A stretch of DNA of 52,164 nucleotides from a virus. Positions within the stretch are counted from its first letter, which is position 1; each line of letters opens with the position of its first letter. A program made the position numbers and the translations under genes. Below are positions 35,201-42,488 of this stretch, one piece after another. Location of the stretch: the IMG/VR virus record IMGVR_UViG_3300040801_001975, positions 1 to 52,164 of that record; one strand, given 5' to 3'. Below the pieces are notes generated by a model. It had not been told where the DNA came from, did not search any database, and worked only from the letters and a program-made list of their open reading frames with translations.

Positions 35201-37476
35201 TGGGTAACGTTGGTGGTGATGACTATGTCTATGTAACTGACCGGGATCGGTTAGTCCAAGTAGACGCTACTAATATGACCACGTATAACGTTATCGGGTC
35301 TGGTAATTCCGAGGCAATGAACCGTTTCTTCCGGCCACTGAGCAACTCTTTCTTTGGCTTTGCTGAGGATGCTGCGGGGAACAAGTTTGCTTCAAACTGC
35401 GACCGAGGAGTTCTCTACAAGTTTGATGCTTCTTGGAATGTTATTGCTTCTTGGGGTGAGGATGGAGTTAAAGCTTGGGACGATACCCACCTATCTCACC
35501 CATTAGACTTAGAATATGACGAAGAAGCAGGGCTTATTTATGTTGCAGACGCCAACCATTCTACTCCAATTGATGACCATTGGAGAGCAACAAATAATAC
35601 TAGAGTAGGTATTTGGAGAGCTTCTGACCTCCATTTCTATGGTTGGCTAGACATGGTCCCCTTCCTCCCTGCAACAGCAATTAACCGATTCACTATTGGT
35701 TTGGCTATCGTGCAGGATGCGGGGCTTAATGGCAAGCTGTACGTAAGCTGTGGTTCGAATATTATAAAATTTGCCCTCCCAATTCCTGCACTACGTAGTG
35801 AAGCCGTAGATGCTCAGAACGGTGTCGGTGGGGCTACTCCTTGGACAGTGGACTGGGTACTTACTCCAAGTACCCCAGGGTTCTTAAAGAGCACTGGAGA
35901 CTGGTTCCAGCATGTTAGAGACCTTACAGTTACATCTGCTGGGGATATTCTTCTAGCGGGTGACCCAATCCGAGGAGAGGTTGTAAAAATTGACCCGACG
36001 ACAAACCCTCCAACATTCATTGACCGACTAGTTGTGGGGCGTAATACTCCGCCAGATGCAGGTAATGATCGTTACTCTGCTCCATTTGGACAAGTACTAA
36101 ATGCTGGTGAAACTCTCCTATTCACTGGTGGGGGTAAATGGAATGATGGAGCAGTACCTAACTGCCTGGATAAGTCATTTATCCGTGTAATAGACTTTGT
36201 TTCTACCCCGATGACTATCGTTGGTGGGTATTTTGATAATGAACACTGGGTGGAGGGTGTCTCTGCGGATACAGCATCCAGAGCTACTACCGTGTTTAAC
36301 ATGAAGCCAGATAAAGATGGCAATATGTGGATGTTGCTCGACTCAGACACATTGCTATATGAGCAGCCGTTCACTCCTTCCGCAGGAGATATTTCTGCAA
36401 ACTTTATTTACTCTGTTAGTGAAATCCCGGTAACCATCGACCTTGGACTAGCAATTCCTTGGTTGAATGCTCGGGCAGTTCATTTTAAGAACAACATTAT
36501 TTATGTTACTGACGTGGCAGCCAATACCGTTACTGCTTTCGATGCTACGAGCTTGATGGTACTTGGGCAGGTTGGTAGTCCTGCAATGGTTAACCGAGGT
36601 ATGGCTTCTACCGCAGGCCCCTCTGGTGTTGCGGTTATTGGAAACCGTATATACGTCGTAGATACATATAACAACCGGGTGCTCACAAGCTACAGACACT
36701 TTCCTTATGTTGAACGAGGAACTGGAAGAGTGCAGTTCCTTATCGCTCCTCCAGATACAGCTATGACCACATTCCAAGCCCGGTATACGCCATACCAAGG
36801 TAAGTGGGACAAGTTGGCTCGGGTAGGCCCTGTGTATGGACGTAACTTTGTAACGGATAACAACCTAATTTATGTCACTACTATGGGTAGAGGGACACCT
36901 ACACGGGTATCCCCGGATAGTGGATTGAGCTTCTATTCAAACATGATCCAAAGAATTCCTTGCCCAATTGATGTCCCAGAGAAGTCTCCTCGGGTTACAG
37001 ACGAGTATCTTTTTGCCCCAGAGCTTCTTCCGATTACAGACGTTGGTGCAACTCCTTTCTTGCGGCTTCCAGTATTGAATAGATATCCTTCTTCTGCCCA
37101 AGAAATGCAGCCTCTGTATGGTGGTGGATCTCGCTTTGATTTTACTAGGTTCTTCTTCCTGCAAGGACCAGGACGAGGCTGGGCTGTTGATGAGTCTGGA
37201 GCACCTACGAATACTCCTCCAAGCTGGACACCAAGAGGGTACTATGGAAATGGTGTATTCCCTGGCTTTGATACCATGATGACTTTCCCATTACAGTCAA
37301 TTTCTATCCCAAGAATCCTATTCTCTTCTATGGTGGTAGAGCTTGAAGGTGAGGGATACTTACTGATCTACTCTTGCTATCGTTCAGCAGCCGGGAACGT
37401 TATAAATGATGGTTCCCCAATCGCTGTAGATGTCTTTAAACTTTTTGGTAACCCAGGAATTAAAACGAGGTATTAA
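32242..37476 (+). CDS. 1744-residue NHL-propeller baseplate or fibre protein
   Basis: The largest protein here. The N-terminal ~300 residues (YRYDIDNRPLEHLVDNDAAI and the nearby YVPERAQTVRDTDTPDED) resemble large baseplate/fibre-base proteins of other myoviruses. A divergent copy of the recurring beta module occupies about 310-387 (RDGEGN, ISGTVDPNTLEWSLDF). From about 820 to 1490 run NHL-type propeller repeats: YVCDSANNRVVKLNASTL, YVADREDHRIVKLNQDL, FIADTGLYRLIKLNSGL, YVVDTYNNRVL, each preceded by an 'sPegv.v' segment. NHL propellers bind proteins, RNA or glycans; here a host-surface role is inferred. The C-terminal 250 residues are unassigned. GAGGAG precedes the ATG. Confidence 0.65.
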   Translation: MPNIYEPVINVLGYGTVGPSGGPGTVELFVATDIYRYDIDNRPLEHLVDNDAAIKAATDALVGEIRDAHFGRLWPDGVADYDHNTLDTRLDNMDDFLQEFFEVRNVQYSSFIQFSNFLKERFTSGFMNGPFPDKFIRSNYSMENNEMMPSPFGGFYVPERAQTVRDTDTPDEDTIRLLGIETRIEQDGTSWKGKRKPLYAHVNGFIVPMLNEAGGTKDALETIDGRRANGTWGPIHINFPTAPSTGHRFDFAFLEVWQKEVIVGSDWFYPYGSRDWSEWGKETLAVTAGGATHYEGQIDDRRDMVTKDETGWEFYIILLDDPNDPIDWTLRDGEGNGLGGLVPNTLGDPWGYNISGTVDPNTLEWSLDFTGVVPPDGKYIVVSLRTKGFENPDRDNVRGTISFLPNGNYLQIQHRIRVVPGVDYESYPEWFQDPKVLGRGPKDAPVSNYFYRNSLNDFHDGSMYHAGNGNSASKVALGTLDGYIYAIPICVWSRYNSGPWTILNQNGGVDRPDGGHFNSISDKQLIDLRPVILAERYNLEAAAENTLDRILRGEHHSIFAEGMTDYADTDTWVGNGSWGVEVPELWRVLPKAGTGLTSGINTVRDIGLADSNDPTDVGPWPLPIYAAPIAFHDGIRQIFSPQEEVQQVPIHIEDVSTSTNALPDELVTYNNVTKTITISTESADVSGAYLSALGGVERVIKGAIVNDSYPRLFWRGSRQPVILSTLWQGLGTRTATAVIDDTAASFVPNGEIDGFVDLLYPESTGIARPLKQVDYVEVKDGAQTYKTLVKGNDDGSPDSSDIVKWKLDNGLEPGFQLPSGACSSPDNLFIYVCDSANNRVVKLNASTLAQVAQWPTPVNYPVPSVFNLSLHLKYPVDVAVHETSPGVWDVYVADREDHRIVKLNQDLNGYLGAFGTSGILTNDPFDTGALNSPEGVTVDSSGNVFIADTGLYRLIKLNSGLTYVTQLGDGVSNASQNQFVNPTGLDVGNVGGDDYVYVTDRDRLVQVDATNMTTYNVIGSGNSEAMNRFFRPLSNSFFGFAEDAAGNKFASNCDRGVLYKFDASWNVIASWGEDGVKAWDDTHLSHPLDLEYDEEAGLIYVADANHSTPIDDHWRATNNTRVGIWRASDLHFYGWLDMVPFLPATAINRFTIGLAIVQDAGLNGKLYVSCGSNIIKFALPIPALRSEAVDAQNGVGGATPWTVDWVLTPSTPGFLKSTGDWFQHVRDLTVTSAGDILLAGDPIRGEVVKIDPTTNPPTFIDRLVVGRNTPPDAGNDRYSAPFGQVLNAGETLLFTGGGKWNDGAVPNCLDKSFIRVIDFVSTPMTIVGGYFDNEHWVEGVSADTASRATTVFNMKPDKDGNMWMLLDSDTLLYEQPFTPSAGDISANFIYSVSEIPVTIDLGLAIPWLNARAVHFKNNIIYVTDVAANTVTAFDATSLMVLGQVGSPAMVNRGMASTAGPSGVAVIGNRIYVVDTYNNRVLTSYRHFPYVERGTGRVQFLIAPPDTAMTTFQARYTPYQGKWDKLARVGPVYGRNFVTDNNLIYVTTMGRGTPTRVSPDSGLSFYSNMIQRIPCPIDVPEKSPRVTDEYLFAPELLPITDVGATPFLRLPVLNRYPSSAQEMQPLYGGGSRFDFTRFFFLQGPGRGWAVDESGAPTNTPPSWTPRGYYGNGVFPGFDTMMTFPLQSISIPRILFSSMVVELEGEGYLLIYSCYRSAAGNVINDGSPIAVDVFKLFGNPGIKTRY

Positions 37477-37477
37477 T

Positions 37478-38362
37478 ATGCCCTATGCTATTTTTTCAAA
37501 ACGGACACGGATTATTAACCGAATCGTTAATGATCTAACTAGTCTTCTTCCAAGTGAGTCTATGATTGAAGTAGATGATGAGATCAACTACCCTCGGTTA
37601 ACAAAATCGCTTATCCAAGGGCAAAATATTAACACTTTAGGCTGGCCTCTCTTCGTAGAAGATGGTTACTCTGTTGTAATGCCTACTTATGTTGACCGGG
37701 TTACAGATGTTGATGGGCGTCCCTTCACAGTTAAAAACCGACCCGTTTTTGTCCAACCACAATTTCCTGGGGGTGGGGGACAAAAGACAATGTTTGTAGA
37801 CATTAACTTTATTAGCCATCCTTTTGGTTGGACCGCAGAAGAACTTGCTCAGGTTAAATACCAATCGGTGCTTTCCCAAAACCATCCTTTTGAAGTAGTA
37901 ATTGGGGAAGAGTGGATTGATAATGCCCATATTGATGTTGGGAGTTCTTCTGGTTTCTTCCTAAGCGAAGGACAGCTTTGGTTAGCCCCAGCCGCAGAAC
38001 TTATTACCAAGTATTTCTCTTTCCGTGTTGATTCTAACTTGGATGTTGCGGTCGCAAATGCTAATAACGTGGGGCAAAATACTTATATCTTTGACACCTA
38101 CTTCTTGAATATCTCGCCAGATATCCCAACCGGAGTTAAGGTTGACTGGAGTGGTGTTGCATTTGGTTCCGGAGACCCAGGTACAGATCCAGGGTGGAAC
38201 CCCGCAAAAATAGATGAAGAGACTCCAACCACAAACGTTGGAGACACTATTGCAACACCACTGAGATCTATTAGACTTCGATTTAGAAATCGTACAAGTT
38301 CAGTACTTTCATTAGAAAACTACGTGCTATTCCTACGTAGTCGTAATTACAGGCTTAAGTAA
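37478..38362 (+). CDS. unknown structural protein after the NHL protein
   Basis: A 294-residue protein. I chose ATG 37478, 1 bp after the previous stop and eight bases after ACGAGG; an upstream in-frame extension to 37430 lies inside the previous gene and is not convincing. The sequence is mostly beta, with a Pro/Gly-rich loop (QPQFPGGGGQK) and a C-terminal IRLRFRNRTSSVLSLENYVL typical of the last domain of fibre-base proteins. It resembles no family I can name. Context places it in the peripheral baseplate/fibre block. Confidence 0.6.
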   Translation: MPYAIFSKRTRIINRIVNDLTSLLPSESMIEVDDEINYPRLTKSLIQGQNINTLGWPLFVEDGYSVVMPTYVDRVTDVDGRPFTVKNRPVFVQPQFPGGGGQKTMFVDINFISHPFGWTAEELAQVKYQSVLSQNHPFEVVIGEEWIDNAHIDVGSSSGFFLSEGQLWLAPAAELITKYFSFRVDSNLDVAVANANNVGQNTYIFDTYFLNISPDIPTGVKVDWSGVAFGSGDPGTDPGWNPAKIDEETPTTNVGDTIATPLRSIRLRFRNRTSSVLSLENYVLFLRSRNYRLK

Positions 38363-38371
38363 GGGGGAGAT

Positions 38372-38773
38372 ATGGCATTTACTGCTATTTCAAATGCAAT
38401 TCCTAAAGCAAGAAACCAGTGGAACCCTAATCGACGTGGGGGACCAAACGAGCAAGAAGGAGATGAGGAAGGTGGGGGTCTAGGGCCTAAGTGGGTACCT
38501 AAACCTGAAAAAAAGAAATCTCATTGTACTGATGGGTATGAGAGAGTTCGTGTTCCGCTACCGTGGGGTGGGTATGGGTGGACTTGCGAGAAAATTAAAT
38601 CTGGAGCATCTGCTGCTCATAATGCGATGGTCAAGCAAGTTACTGGTGTGCGACAAATAACTCCGGTTTCTGGTGCTGATTTGCAGGATCGGAAATCGTC
38701 TTCGAAACTAGCAACAAAAAGCTATACTAAGATCAACCGGGTTAGAAATGATCTTAATGAAGATATTTACTAG
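38372..38773 (+). CDS. small basic protein of unknown function
   Basis: A 133-residue protein. The N-terminal 50 residues are low complexity (RRGGPNEQEGDEEGGG) and likely disordered. The middle has SHCTDGYERVRVPLPWGGYG and WTCEKI, two Cys in a compact Gly/Trp-rich segment that may form a small disulphide- or metal-held fold. A GGGGGAG ribosome site precedes the ATG. It lies at the end of the structural block just before the lysis genes. Confidence 0.55.
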   Translation: MAFTAISNAIPKARNQWNPNRRGGPNEQEGDEEGGGLGPKWVPKPEKKKSHCTDGYERVRVPLPWGGYGWTCEKIKSGASAAHNAMVKQVTGVRQITPVSGADLQDRKSSSKLATKSYTKINRVRNDLNEDIY

Positions 38774-38781
38774 GATTAATC

Positions 38782-38934
38782 ATGTCTACTCGTGAAGAAG
38801 TTCTAGAAGACGTTATGCAGAAGATTGCAGAAGAGCATGGAGTTGAAACCATGGCTCTTGATTGGGCGATTGTAAATCGACTCTGGGAAATGGAAGACTC
38901 TTCTGTGGAAGAGTTAGAAGAAAAAGATAAATAA
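38782..38934 (+). CDS. 50-residue acidic protein
   Basis: A short frame beginning ATG TCT ACT CGT and ending TAA 38932-38934. The product is helical and very acidic, ending VEELEEKDK. Evidence that it is real: it fills the gap between two genes, starts 8 bp after the previous stop, follows TAGGA, and has the window's normal codon use. The function is unknown. Confidence 0.55.
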   Translation: MSTREEVLEDVMQKIAEEHGVETMALDWAIVNRLWEMEDSSVEELEEKDK

Positions 38935-38973
38935 GATACTTTGGTTGTAAATACACTTATATAGGAGGTTACA

Positions 38974-39507
38974 ATGCCAAGATGGTCACACGTAATAGTT
39001 CACCATTCTTTTACCGGAGACAGCACGCTTCCTGATACGGTTGCCATTAAGAGATTCCACACGAGTTACCGTGAAGGCGGTAATATTATAACTGAAGAAG
39101 AATTTTTTAAAAAGCAAGAAGAAGGTGTCCCTGGGCTCGTTCGTCCTTGGAGGGATATTGGGTACCACTGGTTGCTGGAAACGCTATCAGACGGCGATCC
39201 TTGGCTTATTCAAGGCCGGTCTATGATGATGCATGGGGCGCACTGTAAAGAGCAGGGGATGAACCGTCGAGGGATTGGTTTGTGCATTGTAGGAAATTTT
39301 GATGAAGCACCACCACCCGAGAAAATTTTTGAAAAGGCGGCAGACGTGGTGGCTTGGCTTTGTCGCATGTACCGAATTCCGATAGAGAATGTTCATGGGC
39401 ATAGAGAATTTGCTACGTACAAAAGCTGCCCCGGAGAAAAATTTGACTTAGATTACTTCCGGGAAAGAGTAACAGATTATCTGTCTATTTGGTCTCCAGG
39501 GGGGTAG
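38974..39507 (+). CDS. endolysin, N-acetylmuramoyl-L-alanine amidase (Amidase_2/PGRP type)
   Basis: A 177-residue zinc amidase that cleaves the bond between MurNAc and the L-Ala of the stem peptide, releasing the phage at lysis. The visible ligands and motifs are: VHHS at residues 9-12 (first zinc His), DIGYHWL with Tyr64, RGIGLCIVGNF at 99-109, and HGHREFATYKSCPG at 141-154, where His143, Lys150 and Cys152 correspond to His122, Lys128 and Cys130 of T7 lysozyme. No signal peptide, SAR segment or cell-wall-binding domain is present, so export depends on the holin that follows immediately. AGGAGG precedes the ATG. Confidence 0.92.
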   Translation: MPRWSHVIVHHSFTGDSTLPDTVAIKRFHTSYREGGNIITEEEFFKKQEEGVPGLVRPWRDIGYHWLLETLSDGDPWLIQGRSMMMHGAHCKEQGMNRRGIGLCIVGNFDEAPPPEKIFEKAADVVAWLCRMYRIPIENVHGHREFATYKSCPGEKFDLDYFRERVTDYLSIWSPGG

Positions 39508-39810
39508 ATGGAAGTCCTTATTATACTCCAGGGGTTAGTAGACCATATTTCGATCCAACATGTACTGGTGTTGAATCTTATTGGTTGGGGTATAAAAGGA
39601 GTTATGCACCACAAAGGTTTAGAGGATTGGACGGATATTATCCCTATAATTCTTGGAGTATTAGGAGTACTTTTAGCTTTTGTAGACCCAATTAAATACC
39701 CCGGTAATTATATTATTTTTGGGTTGGCAAATGCTGGATTAGCATGGCTATTTCATAGAGTTATTAAAGATGGTAGTACTATTATTAAACAGGCAGTTAA
39801 GAAAAAATAG
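39508..39810 (+). CDS. holin
   Basis: A 100-residue membrane protein directly after the endolysin (ATG follows its TAG with no gap). Two transmembrane segments are clear, IIPIILGVLGVLLAF (about 44-58) and YIIFGLANAGLAWLF (about 68-82), with a charged C terminus ending KQAVKKK. The N-terminal 35 residues are amphipathic. The size, the KGLEDW-IIPIILG start and the NAGLAWLFHRVIKDG end resemble small two-TM holins of the Hol44-like kind. It would form the hole that lets the amidase reach the wall. Confidence 0.75.
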   Translation: MEVLIILQGLVDHISIQHVLVLNLIGWGIKGVMHHKGLEDWTDIIPIILGVLGVLLAFVDPIKYPGNYIIFGLANAGLAWLFHRVIKDGSTIIKQAVKKK

Positions 39811-40353
39811 ATGTTTAATACTGGCGTTTCCAAGTTTGAGTTGGCCTTAATGATCCCAGGGCTACGGAAACGATTGAAAATTGCTCTAAAAGATGGTACC
39901 CTTGATGTTGCTCGTGGATTGGATGTTGCGACATGGCTGTTATGGAAATTTCATAAAGCGTCGAATAAGCAATATGAAGAATTATTTTTAACCCTAAGTT
40001 GTGCCTTTAACAGCACAGCGAACTTGATTGATCATAAGGAGGAAAAGATGAAGTTCGAACTTGGTATTACTGTTGGTGAAATCACGGCTATGCTTCCGGC
40101 TATTCTGAGTGAAGCGTGGATGCATTATTCTGATGACAAGAGAATCTCTGTAGATGAGGGGATTCTTCTTGTTGCAACAATCCTAGAGCAAATGGCCGAT
40201 GCTGCGGATGATGACATGGTGGTCGATTTCTTCGAGGCTCAAGCTGCGGCACTTGCAGCCCTGGCTCCTTTCTTTGTGGAAGAGGCAGGAGAAGAGGATG
40301 AGAATGATGACGATGGTGGCGAGGAAGAGCCGCCAACTGACCCCCCAGTATAA
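39811..40353 (+). CDS. dual-start gene in the lysis cluster, unknown function
   Basis: A 180-residue frame beginning at ATG 39811, which touches the holin stop (TAGATG) and lacks a strong ribosome site, so it depends on coupling. An in-frame internal ATG at 40048 has a perfect AAGGAGG (40036-40042) five bases upstream and would give a 101-residue product, MKFELGITVGEITAMLPAIL onward. Both forms share an Ala-rich helical part and a long acidic tail (EEDENDDDGGEEEPP). No transmembrane segment is certain. The tail and place suggest a lysis regulator or structural adaptor; neither is shown. It is followed by a terminator that ends the late block. Confidence 0.55.
   Translation: MFNTGVSKFELALMIPGLRKRLKIALKDGTLDVARGLDVATWLLWKFHKASNKQYEELFLTLSCAFNSTANLIDHKEEKMKFELGITVGEITAMLPAILSEAWMHYSDDKRISVDEGILLVATILEQMADAADDDMVVDFFEAQAAALAALAPFFVEEAGEEDENDDDGGEEEPPTDPPV
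40036..40050 (+). promoter_or_regulatory. internal ribosome binding site and start
   Basis: AAGGAGG at 40036-40042, five bases before an in-frame ATG (40048-40050), is the best Shine-Dalgarno in the lysis block although it lies inside a longer frame. It would produce a second, shorter protein, or be the only real start. Confidence 0.65.
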
Positions 40354-40376
40354 GAGACCTTTTTATGGGCTAAAAC

Positions 40377-40406
40377 AAGCCCCAGGTAACCTGGGGCTTT
40401 ATTTCT
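40377..40406 (+). terminator. Rho-independent terminator ending the late genes
   Basis: AAGCCCCAGG (40377-40386) pairs with CCTGGGGCTT (40390-40399) over a three-base TAA loop, followed by TATTTCT. It lies 24 bp after the last lysis-cluster gene. A very stable hairpin with a modest T-run. Confidence 0.85.
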
Positions 40407-40439
40407 ACCTATTTTACTTTGCGCGAAATGGAGGATTAG

Positions 40440-40472
40440 ATGGACATATTACAGTTGGGGTGTAGATTATGA
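40440..40472 (+). CDS. ten-codon leader peptide upstream of the metallophosphoesterase
   Basis: ATG 40440 follows GGAGG (40430-40434) and reads M-D-I-L-Q-L-G-C-R-L before TGA 40470-40472. That stop overlaps the next gene's start as ATGA (40469-40472). The phosphoesterase has only a weak ribosome site of its own, so this mini-gene may load ribosomes onto it. It could be chance. Confidence 0.4.
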   Translation: MDILQLGCRL

Positions 40473-41671
40473 GTACTAAACCCCGTCAAATGGTACACAC
40501 AAAAAGAACAGAAACCGGCATCGAAGTATCCTGTGAGCCGATTATTCATGACAACATCGAAGCTACTTGGGTAGACAACAGTGGTATTAGGCATATTGGA
40601 TTTGCTACTGAGGAAGAACTTCGAGCAGTTGCTAATGTCCCAGATGAGTATCTCTGTGTTGCTTTTAAACCCAATAGCTGGCCGGTTCAACAGAAAGATT
40701 CTGAACCATTTGTAGCCCATCAATCTAAAGCAACTTTTGTTCCCCCGAAACCGGGGAAGTTTGTTATAGAAAATCTTTTGGCAGAATTAGAAAAGAAATC
40801 TCCTAAAGTCCCGTATAAACATGCTCCTAAAAAGAAACAAAAACAACGTAGGATGCTCGAAATTTCTATTATGGACCCTCACGTTGGTTTGGAATGTTTT
40901 AGCCCTGGAGCGGACTTAGATTATAATTTAGAAATCGCCCGAAATTTGTATCTGTATGCTATCCATGAACTACTCGCGTTAGGGCTACAGTATGAAGGCA
41001 TAGAAGAGATTCTGTTCCCTATCGGGAATGATTTTCTTCATGCTGAGCCTATTGTTATGTCTAAAGGAATTGGACATGGTACGGCAGGAGGTACAGCACA
41101 GCCCGAAATGATTGCATGGCATCATGTATACATGGAAGGGGAGAAAATGCTCCGAGAAGCTATCATGCTCCTTAGGGAGATTGCCCCAGTCCATGTGTTA
41201 GAAATCCCAGGGAATCACGATAGGTACTCTGCCTTTACTTTAGCCCGAGTAATGAACGCATATTTTCATAATGATGAAAACGTTACTGTTGACTGTGACC
41301 CCAGCCCTTATAAGTTCAAGAGGTATGGGGTAAATCTTATTGGGTTTGAACATGGTCATAGCGTGGCACAGATACGGCTTGCTGCACTTATGGCAAATGA
41401 ATGCCCTAAAGATTGGGCTGAAACAGAGTACCGCGAATGGCACTTAGGTGATCAGCACAGAAAAGGATCAGCTAAGCCTTCTGTTCTTGAAGAGCAAGGA
41501 GTCTCCGTTGAGTTTCTCCCCTCATTAACTGCGCCAAATGAGTGGCACCGTATTAAGAGCTTTAACTGGCAGAAGCGTGGAGCAATGGCATGGGTATGGG
41601 ATCACACGGCTGGTCCTCTTGCCCGGTTACAGGTAAACATTGACCGTAAGACAGGTTTACCTTATTCTTAA
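40469..41671 (+). CDS. calcineurin-like metallophosphoesterase
   Basis: A 400-residue protein. The last two thirds carry the two-metal phosphoesterase motifs in order: D136-x-H138 (MDPHVGLE), GND at 186-188, GNHD at 248-251 (IPGNHDRYS), a GH pair in FEHGHS, and a late LGDQHRKG. The first 125 residues are a separate region of unknown role ending in a basic linker (KKKQKQRR). Such enzymes hydrolyse phosphodiesters or phosphomonoesters; the substrate here could be DNA ends, nucleotides or RNA. Known relatives include nucleases of the SbcD/Mre11 type and phage phosphatases, but I cannot choose. It starts the DNA-metabolism block after the terminator. Confidence 0.82.
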   Translation: MSTKPRQMVHTKRTETGIEVSCEPIIHDNIEATWVDNSGIRHIGFATEEELRAVANVPDEYLCVAFKPNSWPVQQKDSEPFVAHQSKATFVPPKPGKFVIENLLAELEKKSPKVPYKHAPKKKQKQRRMLEISIMDPHVGLECFSPGADLDYNLEIARNLYLYAIHELLALGLQYEGIEEILFPIGNDFLHAEPIVMSKGIGHGTAGGTAQPEMIAWHHVYMEGEKMLREAIMLLREIAPVHVLEIPGNHDRYSAFTLARVMNAYFHNDENVTVDCDPSPYKFKRYGVNLIGFEHGHSVAQIRLAALMANECPKDWAETEYREWHLGDQHRKGSAKPSVLEEQGVSVEFLPSLTAPNEWHRIKSFNWQKRGAMAWVWDHTAGPLARLQVNIDRKTGLPYS

Positions 41672-41684
41672 TAATAATTTGTAG

Positions 41685-41690
41685 TATAAT
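41685..41690 (+). promoter_or_regulatory. -10-like TATAAT before the membrane protein gene
   Basis: A perfect TATAAT in a very AT-rich stretch, 18 bp before ATG 41709 and just upstream of its CCGGAGG. No good -35 is visible at 16-18 bp spacing (TTATTC at 41662-41667 is poor), so this is a tentative promoter. Confidence 0.35.
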
Positions 41691-41708
41691 ACTCTTCCGG
41701 AGGTATTA

Positions 41709-42134
41709 ATGACAGAGTTTTTTGCTGCGGTAGTCAATAACTACTGGGCGGGATTATTTGTCTTGGCAATAGTTTCTTTTATTCAAAATATGGCTTTTAC
41801 AGCCGTTTCACGGAGTCGAAATAGCGCAGATATCTGGTTTCACTTTAAGTGTGCCCTACTTAGTAATGGTATCTGGTTAACCTGTTACATGTTCATTATG
41901 AAACAACTTTGGCCCGTTTTTGACGCTGGAGAAATCTGGCGTTTCTTTCCTTTAGCCTTTGTGTATGTAATCTCTACTGCCTTTGGTAGTGTTTACATGA
42001 TGCACCTTGCTTTGAAGAATGAGACAGGCAAGAAAAAAGTTGGGGCACAATTAAAGGATGAAACAGCGAGTCGATTGGACGCCCTGGAAAGTAAAGTAGC
42101 TCAACTGGGGGCGAATTTAACTGGATTGAATTAA
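41709..42134 (+). CDS. membrane protein with three transmembrane helices and a coiled-coil tail
   Basis: A 141-residue protein. Three hydrophobic helices are visible: about 12-33 (WAGLFVLAIVSFIQNMAF), 48-66 (CALLSNGIWLTCYMFIM) and 78-100 (FFPLAFVYVISTAFGSVYMM). The last 35 residues (DETASRLDALESKVAQLGAN) are a short coiled coil. It could be a second holin-like or membrane-anchoring protein; its position outside the lysis block, in front of replication genes, argues for another role. GGAGG precedes the start. Confidence 0.6.
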   Translation: MTEFFAAVVNNYWAGLFVLAIVSFIQNMAFTAVSRSRNSADIWFHFKCALLSNGIWLTCYMFIMKQLWPVFDAGEIWRFFPLAFVYVISTAFGSVYMMHLALKNETGKKKVGAQLKDETASRLDALESKVAQLGANLTGLN

Positions 42135-42149
42135 AACTAGGAGGTAATC

Positions 42150-42455
42150 ATGCCAGTTCCCGTAGTGTCAGTTTTGAGTTTTGTGTGGTCTTACGTTATC
42201 CCCGTACTTAAGGATGGGATGGCTATTATTAATAAGGGAACCTACAAGTATATTAAAAACCGGGTAGACGACGCAGATGTTCTACCGTTGTCCGGGTTTG
42301 AAAAGCGGACTAAGGTATACGGGGATACAATTGAATGGTTGAAGAATCAGAATGTAGACCCTAGCCTCTATTCTTCTGCATTTGTATACCTGCTGATTGA
42401 AATTGCTGTGGCTAACCTTAAGAAGCAACAGAAGAAGCTTATTAAGAACTCATAG
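42150..42455 (+). CDS. small protein of unknown function
   Basis: A 101-residue protein with a hydrophobic start (VPVVSVLSFVWSYVIPVL) that may be a membrane or amphipathic helix, then a basic central part and a basic C terminus (LKKQQKKLIKNS). A good AGGAGG lies five bases upstream of the start. It may be a partner of the preceding membrane protein. No family is recognised. Confidence 0.55.
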   Translation: MPVPVVSVLSFVWSYVIPVLKDGMAIINKGTYKYIKNRVDDADVLPLSGFEKRTKVYGDTIEWLKNQNVDPSLYSSAFVYLLIEIAVANLKKQQKKLIKNS

Positions 42456-42488
42456 ATAGTGTCTTGATTTATTATATTGGAGGCGTTA

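Noticed and set aside
40199-40465. 88-codon frame over the end of the dual-start gene and terminator
   Set aside because: It runs through the strong terminator hairpin, has no ribosome site, and its codon use is that of a shadow frame.
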